This document shows, piece by piece, positions 1-8,843 of a DNA stretch of 64,000 nt. The notes under the pieces were generated by a model. It had not been told where the DNA came from. It worked only from the letters and a program-made list of their open reading frames with translations, and made no database searches. Each line of letters starts with the position of its first letter. The stretch's first letter is position 1. This DNA comes from Chryseolinea lacunae (GTDB taxonomy: Bacteria; Bacteroidota; Bacteroidia; Cytophagales; Cyclobacteriaceae), in the NCBI RefSeq assembly GCF_016735595.1, contig NZ_JAERRB010000001.1, positions 682,001 through 746,000 on the forward strand, written 5' to 3'. The translations under genes were made by a program, and so were the position numbers.

Positions 1-1
1 C

Positions 2-934
2 CCCGATTTCAAAATATTGTCGCCCGCCACCATGCCGCACACGCCCATATCGCCCAACAGGATGATGGTGACGGCCGTGGGCTTTGTGGCCAGCATCATC
101 CTGATTTTGTTTTTTGTTGGGGTCCTCTACCTGCTCAACAACAAGATCACCACACTGCAGGACATTGAGCGCATTCACAACATCCCTGTGCTGGGCGTGG
201 TACCGTCGTCGCGCCACTCCAACGGGCAAGACCTGCACGTGAAAGATCACCCCAAGTCGATGGTGAGCGAAGCCTTCCGTACACTGCGTACCAATCTTGA
301 CTACTTCAATGCACACGGCAAGAAAAAAGTGATTGCCATATCGTCGACCGTGTCGGGCGAAGGAAAATCGTTTATCGCTCTCAACCTGGGTGGTGTGATG
401 GCGCTGTCGAAAAAGAAAGTGATTCTGCTGGACCTCGACATGCGCAAACCAAAGGTGAACCTGCCCGTGAAAATCGACGACAACTCCAAAGGGGTAAGCA
501 CGATTCTGATCCGCAAAAACACCTGGCAGGAATGTCTGGCCAGCACAGCCCTTTCCAACTTTGACTACATTCCCTCGGGACCTCACCCGCCCAATCCGTC
601 CGAGCTTTTGCTAAACGGTGAATTCGAAGACCTGGTGAACGATCTCAAACAACACTACGACTACATCATTCTCGACACGCCACCCGTGGGCCTCGTCACC
701 GACGGCATCATGGCCATGAAGCGCGCCGACATTTCCATCTACATCTTCAGGGCCGACTATTCCAAAAAGGATTTCATCACGAACCTGAATCGCATCGTCA
801 CCATTAACAAGTTTTCGAATATCACCACGCTGCTCAACGCGTTGCCTTCAACCGGCGAGCAGAGCTATGGCTATGGTTACTACGAAGAACCTACGCGACG
901 TCCCTGGCTGAAAAAAATCTTTAGCTCCTCCTAA
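2..934 (+). CDS. Tyrosine autokinase (BY-kinase, Wzc/chain-length regulator type), C-terminal part
   Basis: The frame is open at the left edge, so the N-terminal Wzz region is outside the window. What remains is a proline-rich stretch (PHTPISP), one membrane helix (VGFVASIILILFFVGVLYLL) and a cytoplasmic P-loop kinase domain. The domain has Walker A (TVSGEGKS, about 360 nt in), Walker A' (LLDLDMRKP) and Walker B (IILDTPPVG). The C-terminus carries a tyrosine cluster (SYGYGYYEE), the usual autophosphorylation tail. Proteins of this family control exopolysaccharide or capsule polymerisation and export by cycles of Tyr phosphorylation. The stop codon directly abuts the start of a PHP phosphatase, its expected partner. 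Family confidence is high; the polysaccharide made is unknown because the locus lies to the left. Confidence 0.9.
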   Translation, partial: PDFKILSPATMPHTPISPNRMMVTAVGFVASIILILFFVGVLYLLNNKITTLQDIERIHNIPVLGVVPSSRHSNGQDLHVKDHPKSMVSEAFRTLRTNLDYFNAHGKKKVIAISSTVSGEGKSFIALNLGGVMALSKKKVILLDLDMRKPKVNLPVKIDDNSKGVSTILIRKNTWQECLASTALSNFDYIPSGPHPPNPSELLLNGEFEDLVNDLKQHYDYIILDTPPVGLVTDGIMAMKRADISIYIFRADYSKKDFITNLNRIVTINKFSNITTLLNALPSTGEQSYGYGYYEEPTRRPWLKKIFSSS

Positions 935-1666
935 GTGTTCTCCTGGTTCAAAAAGAAAACAAAACCGTCGGAAGCCCCACCCCTGCTCACCGACATTCAC
1001 TCGCACCTGCTGCCGGGGCTGGACGACGGCGTGCAAACCTATGAACAAGCCGAAGAAGTGATCCTCTTCTTTCAGAAGCTGGGCTACAAAAAACTGATCA
1101 CCTCACCCCACGTGATGAGTGACGCTTATCGCAACACACCCGAGATTATTCTCGACGCCCTCGAAAAACTCCGCGCCTACCTGGCGTCACGCAACATCGA
1201 CATGGCGCTCGACACCGTGGCCGAATATTACCTCGACGAATACATGTTGCGCATGGTAGAAGAAAATCAAAAGCTGCTGACGTTTGGAAAAAACTACCTG
1301 CTCTTTGAAACCAACTTCATCAACGAGCCCCTCAACCTCAACGAGTTTATTTTCAAGGCCAACACAAAAGGATACAAGCCGGTGCTGGCCCACCCCGAAC
1401 GCTATCTCTATCTTCAGAACAACATCGAGAAAGCCGAAGACCTGTTGAACCGTGGCGTGCTCTTTCAAATCAACATCAGCTCGCTCACCGGCCACTATTC
1501 CAAGAATGCGCAACGCACCGCGCAAAAGCTCATCGACAACGGATGGGTGCACATGCTGGGCAGCGATTGCCACGGCATGCCTCACGCGCAGCTTGTGGCC
1601 GCAGCACAGTCTACGCGGCATTTTCAAAAAGCACTATCTTTGCCCCTGCTCAACCGTTCGCTTTGA
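935..1666 (+). CDS. PHP-domain tyrosine-protein phosphatase, CpsB/YwqE type
   Basis: This 243-residue protein starts with GTG immediately after the kinase stop codon. It begins MFSWFKKK, as is common for this family in Bacteroidota. Metal-binding PHP motifs are visible: DIHSHLLPGLDDG near residues 20-32, HPERY in the middle and GSDCHG near the C-terminus. CpsB/YwqE enzymes are manganese-dependent phosphatases that dephosphorylate the Tyr tail of the BY-kinase and so reset polysaccharide assembly. Adjacency without any gap to the kinase supports this pairing. No signal peptide is seen, so it is cytoplasmic. Confidence 0.9.
   Translation: MFSWFKKKTKPSEAPPLLTDIHSHLLPGLDDGVQTYEQAEEVILFFQKLGYKKLITSPHVMSDAYRNTPEIILDALEKLRAYLASRNIDMALDTVAEYYLDEYMLRMVEENQKLLTFGKNYLLFETNFINEPLNLNEFIFKANTKGYKPVLAHPERYLYLQNNIEKAEDLLNRGVLFQINISSLTGHYSKNAQRTAQKLIDNGWVHMLGSDCHGMPHAQLVAAAQSTRHFQKALSLPLLNRSL
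1635..1642 (+). promoter_or_regulatory. Possible -7 box TATCTTTG upstream of the SDR gene
   Basis: TATCTTTG matches the Bacteroidota TAnnTTTG -7 consensus exactly and lies 68 nt before the SDR start, inside the 3' end of the phosphatase gene. No convincing -33 TTG is present at the usual distance, so it is only a candidate. Confidence 0.3.
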
Positions 1667-1709
1667 CGGCGGTCTGTAATTTTCATTTTATGTCAAAACG
1701 CTTTTTCAT

Positions 1710-2696
1710 ATGATCGCGGTCACCGGTGCCAACGGCTTGTTGGGGAGTTTCATTGTGCGGGAGCTCATCGCACACAACCAACCCTTTGTGGCCCTCAAAC
1801 GCTCGGGCAGCGACACGTCGCTGCTGAACGATGTGGCCCACAACATCACCTGGCGCGATGCTGACGTGCTGGACGCTGTGGCCCTGACGGAAGCCTTTCA
1901 GGATGTGACGCATGTGTTTCACACCGCAGCCATCGTGTCGTTCAATCCGCGCCGCGCCAAGGAAGTGATGGACATCAACGTGCAAGGCACTCGTCATGTG
2001 GTGAACGCCTGTCTCATGCACGGTGTGAAGCGCCTGGTGCACATCAGTTCGGTGTCGGCACTGGGCAGACAAAAAGATCAGCGGCACATCGACGAGAGCA
2101 ACAAGTGGGTTGACAGCCCGCTGAACAGCGTCTATGGTCAATCAAAATATTTTGCCGAACTGGAAGTGTTTCGCGCGCAGGAAGAAGGCCTGTCTACGGT
2201 GATGCTGAATCCTTCGGTGATTCTTGCGCCGGCCGATTGGGCCCGCAGCAGTGCACAACTTTTCAAGTATGTGTGGGACGAGAAAAAATTCTACATCGAC
2301 GGTTATCTGAACTATGTGGATGTGCGCGATGTTGCATCGTTAAGCTACCAATTGCTGAACCACCCTGCCGAGGCAGAACGGTTCATTGCCAGTGCAGGCA
2401 ACATTACCTTTTCGGATTTTTTTTCCAGCATCGCAAGGAAATTCAACAAAAAATCTCCTTCCATCAAACTGTCGAAAAATCTTCTTTCGGTTGTGGCTTC
2501 CTTCGAGACGTTTCGTTCGAACGTGATGGGCACAGAACCGTTAATAACGAAGGAAACGGCACGTTTGGCGGGTACAGAATTTCTGTATGACAACGCCAAG
2601 GTGCGCAAGGGCCTGAATTTCGAGTTTCAACCGTTTGATAAAACCCTACAATGGTGTTGCGAATATTACACGAAAAAAAACGAGGGTAAAAAATAG
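1710..2696 (+). CDS. NAD(P)-dependent epimerase/dehydratase, extended SDR family
   Basis: The 328-residue protein has an N-terminal Rossmann fold with TGANGLLG (residues 5-12, the GxxGxxG signature) and the catalytic YGQSK pair (Tyr142, Lys146) with Ser113/114 just before. This is the layout of extended SDR enzymes that act on nucleotide sugars or dihydroflavonol-like substrates. The C-terminal substrate domain does not let me name the substrate. The ATG at 1710 puts the nucleotide-binding loop at the very N-terminus, as usual. A TPR gene begins 58 nt after its stop, so it may lead the following operon. Confidence 0.85.
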   Translation: MIAVTGANGLLGSFIVRELIAHNQPFVALKRSGSDTSLLNDVAHNITWRDADVLDAVALTEAFQDVTHVFHTAAIVSFNPRRAKEVMDINVQGTRHVVNACLMHGVKRLVHISSVSALGRQKDQRHIDESNKWVDSPLNSVYGQSKYFAELEVFRAQEEGLSTVMLNPSVILAPADWARSSAQLFKYVWDEKKFYIDGYLNYVDVRDVASLSYQLLNHPAEAERFIASAGNITFSDFFSSIARKFNKKSPSIKLSKNLLSVVASFETFRSNVMGTEPLITKETARLAGTEFLYDNAKVRKGLNFEFQPFDKTLQWCCEYYTKKNEGKK

Positions 2697-2754
2697 AGCG
2701 AAAGGTCTTAGCTTTACGTCAGTTTTACTTATTTTAGGAAAACCTTTTTATTCC

Positions 2755-4161
2755 ATGTCTAAAGAATATCGTAAAAGAGAAGAAGGAAACGAGCTGATTA
2801 AACGATTTGAAGACCATCTCCGGAAAAAGAAAGCAGAGTTTTTTGATTTAGATGCCTACGAGCAGATCATTGATTACTACATGTTGCGTAGCAAACACAA
2901 CAAGGCTCTTCAAGCCGTTAATCAAGCGATCAGTCAATATCCATTTTCAACAGAACTTATCACCGTCAAAGCACAGATCCTCTCCAACCTGGAAGAGTTT
3001 GGTCAGGCATTAGAACTGTTGGAACAGGCACACGCGTTGCAACCCAACGACCCGGAGATTTTCCTCACAAAAGGTTCTATCCTTTCCCTGCAGGGAAATC
3101 ACAAAGACGCCATCGAGAATTTTGAACAAGCCCTCTTGCTGGCCGACGACAAAGATGAAGTGTACTACAGCATTGGTCTTGCCTATCAAAGCATGGAAGA
3201 CTATGTGCATGCCATCGAAGCCTACAAACAATCCATCGAGATCAACATCAATCACGACGGCTCACTCTATGAACTGGCGTTCTGTCTCGACATCACGGGT
3301 CAGCTGGAAGGCAGCATCGAATATTATCAGAAATTCATAGACGAAGATCCCTACTCCACGGCGGCGTGGTATAACCTCGGCATTGTCTACAACAAGCTGG
3401 AGAAATATCAGGAAGCCCTGAATGCCTACGACTACGCCATCACCATCGACGAGTCGTTTGCCTCAGCCTATTTCAACACGGGCAACACGTACATGAACAT
3501 GAGCGAGTATACCAAAGCGCTCGATGCCTTTCGCAAAACCGTAGAGATTGAAGGCCCCAGCCCCGAAGTGTATTGCTGCCTGGGCGCGGCCTACGAAAGC
3601 CTGGAACAATATGACCTGGGGTTGAAATACTTTCAGAAAGCTACCAAGCTGGACTCGCTGTATGACGAAGCCTGGTTTGGCGCCGGTGCCTGCCTGGAGA
3701 AACAGGAAAAATGGTATCAGGCCCTGCATTTCTATAACAAAGCCTTAAAAATCAACACCGAAAACCCGGAATACTGGAAATCTGTGGCCCATGCCGAGTT
3801 TAAAGTAGGCAACACGGTTTCCAGCATCGACGCCTACGAAGAGGCGAGCAAACTGGAACCCGGCGATAAAGAAATCTGGCTGAACTGGTCGTTCATCTAC
3901 TACGAACAGGGCGATCACGACAAGGCTATCGACACTTTATTGGTCGGATTCGACGAAACTCCGGACGATGCCGAATTCTTTTACCGCATGACGGTATACC
4001 TCATAGAAGCTGGTCGTTTCAAAGAAGCCTTTAATTATCTGGAAAATGCTTTAATTTTGGACTTTGATGGTCACACCGCCCTGTTCGATTTTTTTCCGAA
4101 ACTGGAGACACAAAAGGCGTTGTATAAGATCATCGAGCAGTTTAGAAAAGAAAATAGCTAA
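2755..4161 (+). CDS. Tetratricopeptide-repeat protein
   Basis: The 468-residue protein consists almost entirely of TPR helices from about residue 40 to the end, with typical A/Y/P spacing (AWYNLGIVYNKLEKYQEAL and many similar units, roughly a dozen). There is no signal peptide; the start MSKEYRKREEG is charged, so it is probably a cytoplasmic scaffold. The frame is open further upstream into the SDR gene, but the ATG at 2755 is the first that does not overlap it. Its TAA overlaps the ATG of the ComA-like gene by one base (TAATG), which implies coupled translation. The partner protein is unknown. Confidence 0.85.
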   Translation: MSKEYRKREEGNELIKRFEDHLRKKKAEFFDLDAYEQIIDYYMLRSKHNKALQAVNQAISQYPFSTELITVKAQILSNLEEFGQALELLEQAHALQPNDPEIFLTKGSILSLQGNHKDAIENFEQALLLADDKDEVYYSIGLAYQSMEDYVHAIEAYKQSIEININHDGSLYELAFCLDITGQLEGSIEYYQKFIDEDPYSTAAWYNLGIVYNKLEKYQEALNAYDYAITIDESFASAYFNTGNTYMNMSEYTKALDAFRKTVEIEGPSPEVYCCLGAAYESLEQYDLGLKYFQKATKLDSLYDEAWFGAGACLEKQEKWYQALHFYNKALKINTENPEYWKSVAHAEFKVGNTVSSIDAYEEASKLEPGDKEIWLNWSFIYYEQGDHDKAIDTLLVGFDETPDDAEFFYRMTVYLIEAGRFKEAFNYLENALILDFDGHTALFDFFPKLETQKALYKIIEQFRKENS

Positions 4162-4964
4162 TGAACTACGATCTTAAAAACCTGCCTGTGCGCACGACCA
4201 AGCCCAGGCAATATGGCTTTACTATGGCCATGGATAAGGGCTTGAGCATACGCGAAACGGAGGATTTTGTCAGCATCTGCGCGGACCATATTGACATCGT
4301 GAAACTGGGTTGGGCAACGTCGTTTGTCACCCCAAACCTCAAGGATAAACTGAAAGTCTATAAAGAAGCGGGCCTGCCGGTCTATTTTGGCGGCACCCTC
4401 TTCGAAGCCTTTGTGATTCGCGATCAGTTCGACGACTATCGCAGATTGCTGGATCAATACGAACTGACTTTTGCCGAAGTATCGGACGGTTCCATGGACA
4501 TTGACCACGACAAAAAGTGCGACTACATCACCAAACTGGCCGACCAGGTAACCGTGTTGTCGGAAGTGGGGTCTAAAGACGCCGACAAGATCATTCCGCC
4601 CTACATGTGGATTGAACTGATGCAGAAGGAGTTGGAAGCCGGCGCCTGGAAGGTGATCGGCGAAGCCCGCGAAGGCGGCAATGTGGGCCTGTTCCGCTCC
4701 AGCGGCGAAGTTCGCTCGGGCCTGGTGCAGGAAATCCTGACGAAAATTCCGTTCGAAAAAATAATCTGGGAAGCTCCCCAGAAAGCACAGCAGGTTTGGT
4801 TTGTGAAACTGCTGGGAGCCAATGTGAACCTGGGCAACATCGCCCCCGAAGAAGTTATACCTTTGGAAACCATTCGTTTGGGCCTGCGTGGTGACACCTT
4901 CTTGCATTTTCTCGGTATAGAGAAGAAGAATACCAACACCGCGCCGCCCTTCGAGGTAGACTAA
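4161..4964 (+). CDS. comA: Phosphosulfolactate synthase (ComA family)
   Basis: The 267-residue protein matches the ComA family along its length: AMDKG, KLGWATSF, YFGGTLFEAF, EVSDGSMDI, SEVGSKD, and a C-terminal WEAPQKAQQVWFVKLLG followed by NVNLGNI and LGLRGDT. ComA joins sulfite to phosphoenolpyruvate to give (R)-phosphosulfolactate, the first step of one coenzyme M route and a route to sulfonates. Bacteroidota do not make coenzyme M, so the product may feed sulfolactate, cysteate or sulfonolipids; that is inference. No ComB (phosphatase) or ComC (dehydrogenase) is seen nearby. It overlaps the TPR gene by one base and precedes popT by 10 nt. Confidence 0.85.
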   Translation: MNYDLKNLPVRTTKPRQYGFTMAMDKGLSIRETEDFVSICADHIDIVKLGWATSFVTPNLKDKLKVYKEAGLPVYFGGTLFEAFVIRDQFDDYRRLLDQYELTFAEVSDGSMDIDHDKKCDYITKLADQVTVLSEVGSKDADKIIPPYMWIELMQKELEAGAWKVIGEAREGGNVGLFRSSGEVRSGLVQEILTKIPFEKIIWEAPQKAQQVWFVKLLGANVNLGNIAPEEVIPLETIRLGLRGDTFLHFLGIEKKNTNTAPPFEVD

Positions 4965-4974
4965 GACGAACGAT

Positions 4975-5913
4975 TTGAGAAGACCCAAAGACTATATTCT
5001 CCTTTACTTCAAAGGCATAAGTATGGGAGCAGCTGACGTTATACCCGGTGTTTCGGGTGGCACGGCAGCCCTGCTCACGGGAATCTACAACGAGTTCATC
5101 TCATCCCTGCAAGCCATTGACCGCAAGGCCCTGCAACTCCTGCGCGAGCGGCAATTCGAAGCATTCTGGACCAAAATCAACGGCACCTTTCTGCTCATCA
5201 TTTTTGCCGGCGTCATCACCAGCATCATCACCGCAGCGCGGGGCATGGTGTATCTCTATACACGTCATCCTGTGCTCACGTCGGCATTTTTCTTTGGCCT
5301 GATTTCCATCTCCATTACGCTTATGCTGCGGGAAATCAAGAAATGGAATGGCGGCACCGTGCTGGCATTTCTGGTGGGCACGGCCGCTACCTATGGCCTC
5401 ACGTTTCTTCACCCCATTCACACCCCCGACGCCCTGTGGATTGCCTTCTTTGCCGGCGCCCTGGCCGTGTGCGGCATGGTGTTGCCCGGAATTTCGGGTG
5501 CGTTTGTGTTGCTTATCCTTGGAAAATATAAATACCTCACCGGTGCCATCGCAACCTTCAACATCCCTATGTTGTTGATATTCAGCCTGGGATGCGTGGC
5601 TGGACTACTGGGATTCTCCAGAATTTTAGGCTGGATTGTAGACAACTATCATGGCGTCACCGTAGCTTTACTAGCCGGCTTCATGATGGGTTCATTGAAT
5701 AAGTTGTGGCCCTGGCGTCAGGTAATGGAGTTTGTGACCAACTCCAAAGGCCAGCAGGTTCCCGTGTGGGACAAAAGCGTTTTGCCATGGCAATACCTGG
5801 CCACCACCGGCAAAGACCCCCAGGTCTTTCAGGCCATCCTCGCTATGGCGATCGGTGTTTTTATCATGGTAGTAGTAGAAAAGATTTCAGCAAGACTTAA
5901 AACAAAACTCTGA
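4975..5913 (+). CDS. popT: DUF368 polyprenyl-phosphate transporter (PopT-like)
   Basis: The 312-residue membrane protein has about eight to nine hydrophobic helices and the DUF368 signature GAADVIPGVSGGTAALLTGIY at residues 17-37, repeated in weaker form as MVLPGISGAF in the middle (an inverted-repeat fold). DUF368 proteins recycle undecaprenyl phosphate across the inner membrane for wall and glycan synthesis. I use the TTG at 4975 because the conserved KDYILLYFKGISMG segment must be included and no ATG occurs between the previous stop and 5023. The gene sits 10 nt after comA and 2 nt before aroE. Confidence 0.85.
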   Translation: MRRPKDYILLYFKGISMGAADVIPGVSGGTAALLTGIYNEFISSLQAIDRKALQLLRERQFEAFWTKINGTFLLIIFAGVITSIITAARGMVYLYTRHPVLTSAFFFGLISISITLMLREIKKWNGGTVLAFLVGTAATYGLTFLHPIHTPDALWIAFFAGALAVCGMVLPGISGAFVLLILGKYKYLTGAIATFNIPMLLIFSLGCVAGLLGFSRILGWIVDNYHGVTVALLAGFMMGSLNKLWPWRQVMEFVTNSKGQQVPVWDKSVLPWQYLATTGKDPQVFQAILAMAIGVFIMVVVEKISARLKTKL

Positions 5914-5915
5914 AC

Positions 5916-6659
5916 ATGGAAAAAGTATTCGGACTAATTGGTGCAACCGTTAGTCACTCGTTCTCAAAGGCCTATTTCGACGAGAAGTTTTTTCGCGAAG
6001 GATTACGCGATTATCATTATGAATTGTTTCCCCTGAATAACATCACGGATATTGAATCACTGTTGAAAGACACCAAAGGCCTCACCGGTCTCAACGTCAC
6101 CATCCCCTACAAAGAACAGGTATTGAAATACCTCGACGAAGTGGACGGCTTCGCCAAAAAGATTGGCGCCGTGAACGTGATCAAAATCAAAGATGGCAAG
6201 CTGAAAGGCTTCAACACCGACTCCGACGCCTTCTTCGAAACCATTGAGAAATGGCTGCCCGAAGGCCGAACGTTTAAAGCCCTCATTCTCGGCACCGGCG
6301 GTTCGTCCAAAGCCGTGCAGGAAGCCCTGAAGAAACTGAAAGTGGAATATCAGGTCGTGTCGCGCGAAGCAAAGAAAGGTTTGCTTACCTATGCCGACCT
6401 CGAAGCCAACCCGAAGATCATCTCCGAGTCGCTGCTCATCATCAACACCACACCGCTGGGCATGAGCCCCAACACCGAGACGATGCCTCCCATCGACAAC
6501 GAATACATCGGTCCCGACCACTACGTATACGACCTCATCTACAACCCTGCGCGCACCATGTTTCTGCAGAAAGCCGAAATGCGTGGTGCCACCATCAAAA
6601 ACGGATTGGAGATGCTGCACATACAGGCAGAAAAATCGTGGACCATCTGGAATAACTAA
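5916..6659 (+). CDS. aroE: Shikimate dehydrogenase
   Basis: The 247-residue cytoplasmic enzyme reduces 3-dehydroshikimate to shikimate with NADPH. The N-terminal domain has the substrate signature SHSFSK and the catalytic Lys66 in NVTIPYKE with Asp102 in FNTDSDAF. The C-terminal Rossmann domain shows GTGGSSKAV, NTTPLGM and the late GLEMLHIQAEKSW that closes the active site. The length is slightly short of the E. coli enzyme, as is usual for Bacteroidota. It is the last gene of the run, followed by a strong terminator. Confidence 0.95.
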   Translation: MEKVFGLIGATVSHSFSKAYFDEKFFREGLRDYHYELFPLNNITDIESLLKDTKGLTGLNVTIPYKEQVLKYLDEVDGFAKKIGAVNVIKIKDGKLKGFNTDSDAFFETIEKWLPEGRTFKALILGTGGSSKAVQEALKKLKVEYQVVSREAKKGLLTYADLEANPKIISESLLIINTTPLGMSPNTETMPPIDNEYIGPDHYVYDLIYNPARTMFLQKAEMRGATIKNGLEMLHIQAEKSWTIWNN

Positions 6660-6685
6660 CCTCAAACGGGTCTCAAAAAAAGTAG

Positions 6686-6715
6686 ATCGCTTCTGGCAAC
6701 GGAAGCGATTTTTTT
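6686..6715 (+). terminator. Rho-independent terminator after aroE
   Basis: A perfect 8-bp stem (ATCGCTTC / GAAGCGAT) with an 8-nt loop is followed directly by six T. It closes the SDR/TPR/comA/popT/aroE run. Confidence 0.85.
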
Positions 6716-6720
6716 ATTGC

Positions 6721-6749
6721 TTGCAAGGGAACGAAGCGCTACTACTTTG
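6721..6749 (+). promoter_or_regulatory. Probable uvrB promoter
   Basis: TTG at 6721-6723 and TACTTTG at 6743-6749 are separated by 19 nt, close to the Bacteroidota primary-sigma arrangement (TTG - about 19 nt - TAnnTTTG, here with one base less in the -7 box). It lies just after the aroE terminator and about 60 nt before the uvrB start. Confidence 0.5.
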
Positions 6750-6811
6750 CGTATGCCCTAAGGAGTTTTGTCTGGTGAAAAACAGCGTATCCTCAGAAAC
6801 GTCATACCCCT

Positions 6812-8833
6812 ATGGACTTTAAGATCACAAGCGAATACAAACCCACCGGCGACCAACCGACCGCCATCGCCCAGCTCACGAAGGGCGTAGAGGCCGGCGA
6901 GCAACATCAAACCCTGCTGGGTGTGACCGGCTCGGGCAAGACGTTCACCATGGCCAACGTTATTGCCAACACCAACCGTCCCACGCTGGTGCTGAGCCAC
7001 AACAAGACACTGGCTGCCCAGCTCTATGGCGAGTTCAAACAATTCTTCCCGGAGAATGCCGTGGAGTATTTCATCTCCTACTACGACTACTATCAGCCCG
7101 AAGCGTTCATTCCTTCTTCAGGATTGTATATTGAAAAAGATCTTTCCATCAACGAAGAAATCGAAAAGCTTCGACTCAGCGCCACATCGGCGTTGCTGAC
7201 AGGTCGCCGCGATGTGATCGTGGTGGCGTCAGTGTCGTGCATCTACGGTATTGGCAACCCCGAAGAATTCGGAAAGAATGTGATCAAGCTCAAAACGGGC
7301 GAGACCATTGTGCGCAACAAGCTGTTGTTTGCCCTGGTGGATATTTTATACAACCGCACCGAAGCCGAATTCAAACGCGGCACCTTCCGCGTGAAGGGCG
7401 ACACCGTGGATGTGTTTCTCGCCTATGCTGACTATGCCGTGCGCATCTACTTCTGGGGCGATGAAATTGAATCGATCCAGCGCATCGATCCCGTGAGCGG
7501 AAAGAAAATTTCGGACGAAACCGTGGTGACCATCTTCCCCGCCAATTTGTTTGTGACCGGCAAAGACTCGCTGCAGCAGGCCATCCGCGAAATTCAGGAC
7601 GACATGGTGGCGCAAGTGGCCATGTTTGAAGCAGACCGCCGCCACCTGGAAGCCAAGCGCCTGAAAGAACGCACGGAGTTCGACATCGAGATGATGCGCG
7701 AGCTGGGCTACTGCTCGGGCATTGAAAACTATTCGCGCTATTTCGACCGCCGTAAACCCGGCGACAGGCCCTTCTGCCTCATCGATTATTTTCCCAACGA
7801 TTTCCTTATGGTGATCGACGAAAGTCACGTCACGGTGCCGCAAGTGCGCGCCATGTGGGGTGGCGATCGCTCACGCAAAGTGAACCTGGTGGACTATGGC
7901 TTCCGGTTGCCCTCGGCCCTGGACAACCGCCCGCTTACGTTTAATGAGTTTGAAGCATTGCTCAGCCAAACGGTCTATGTAAGCGCAACGCCATCGGAAT
8001 ATGAACTCCGGAAATCGGAAGGCGTGGTAGTCGAACAAATTATCCGCCCCACAGGCTTGCTCGATCCGGTGATCGACGTAAGGCCCAGCCGAAACCAGAT
8101 CGACGACCTGTTGGAAGAAGTGGACGAGCGCATCAAACGAAACGAACGCGTGCTGGTGACCACCCTCACCAAACGCATGGCCGAAGAACTTACCAAGTAT
8201 ATGGATCGCGTGGGCGTGAAGTGCCGCTACATTCACTCGGAAGTGGCCACGCTGGACCGCGTTGAAATTTTGCGCGAGCTTCGCCTCGGTGTGTTTGATG
8301 TGCTGGTGGGCGTGAACCTTCTGCGCGAAGGTCTTGACCTTCCGGAAGTGTCGCTCGTCGCTATTCTGGATGCGGACAAGGAAGGATTCTTAAGAAACCA
8401 ACGCTCGCTCGTGCAAACCATTGGTCGCGCAGCCCGGAACGACCGCGGCAAGGTGATTATGTATGCCGACACCATCACCGAATCGATGCAGCTCGCCATC
8501 GACGAGACCAATCGCCGTCGCGCCATCCAACAGGAATACAATACAAAACACGGCATCACACCCCGCACCGTGCTCAAGTCCAAAGACTCCATCCTCGGCC
8601 AAACCAAAGTGGCCGACTCCAAACGCAATCAGAAGTTTTATGTGGAGGACGAAGAAACCACACTGGCAGCCGATCCGGTAGTGGCCTACCTCAGCAAAGA
8701 CGAACTGCAAAAAATGGCAGACCGCACCCGCAAAGCCATGGAGAAAGCCGCCAAGGAACTGGAGTTCATGGAAGCCGCCAAACTGCGCGACGAATACATG
8801 GCCATACAAAAACTGATCGAAGAAAAAGTCTAA
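6812..8833 (+). CDS. uvrB: Excinuclease ABC subunit B
   Basis: The 673-residue protein is a full-length UvrB. It has Walker A GVTGSGKT (residues 37-44), the damage-probing beta-hairpin region [10 protein letters not shown], helicase motif MVIDESH, motif V/VI region [11 protein letters not shown] and QTIGRAARN, and a C-terminal UVR coiled-coil (residues about 632-668, [20 protein letters not shown]) that binds UvrC. UvrB is loaded by UvrA at bulky lesions and positions UvrC for incision. It stands alone with its own promoter and converges on the nuclease gene 10 nt away. Confidence 0.97.
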   Translation: MDFKITSEYKPTGDQPTAIAQLTKGVEAGEQHQTLLGVTGSGKTFTMANVIANTNRPTLVLSHNKTLAAQLYGEFKQFFPENAVEYFISYYDYYQPEAFIPSSGLYIEKDLSINEEIEKLRLSATSALLTGRRDVIVVASVSCIYGIGNPEEFGKNVIKLKTGETIVRNKLLFALVDILYNRTEAEFKRGTFRVKGDTVDVFLAYADYAVRIYFWGDEIESIQRIDPVSGKKISDETVVTIFPANLFVTGKDSLQQAIREIQDDMVAQVAMFEADRRHLEAKRLKERTEFDIEMMRELGYCSGIENYSRYFDRRKPGDRPFCLIDYFPNDFLMVIDESHVTVPQVRAMWGGDRSRKVNLVDYGFRLPSALDNRPLTFNEFEALLSQTVYVSATPSEYELRKSEGVVVEQIIRPTGLLDPVIDVRPSRNQIDDLLEEVDERIKRNERVLVTTLTKRMAEELTKYMDRVGVKCRYIHSEVATLDRVEILRELRLGVFDVLVGVNLLREGLDLPEVSLVAILDADKEGFLRNQRSLVQTIGRAARNDRGKVIMYADTITESMQLAIDETNRRRAIQQEYNTKHGITPRTVLKSKDSILGQTKVADSKRNQKFYVEDEETTLAADPVVAYLSKDELQKMADRTRKAMEKAAKELEFMEAAKLRDEYMAIQKLIEEKV

Positions 8834-8843
8834 CCGAAACTTA

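Noticed and set aside
1690-1713. Seven-codon frame MSKRFFI whose stop overlaps the SDR start (ATGA)
   Set aside because: It could be a leader for coupling, but a frame this short is expected by chance and nothing else supports it.
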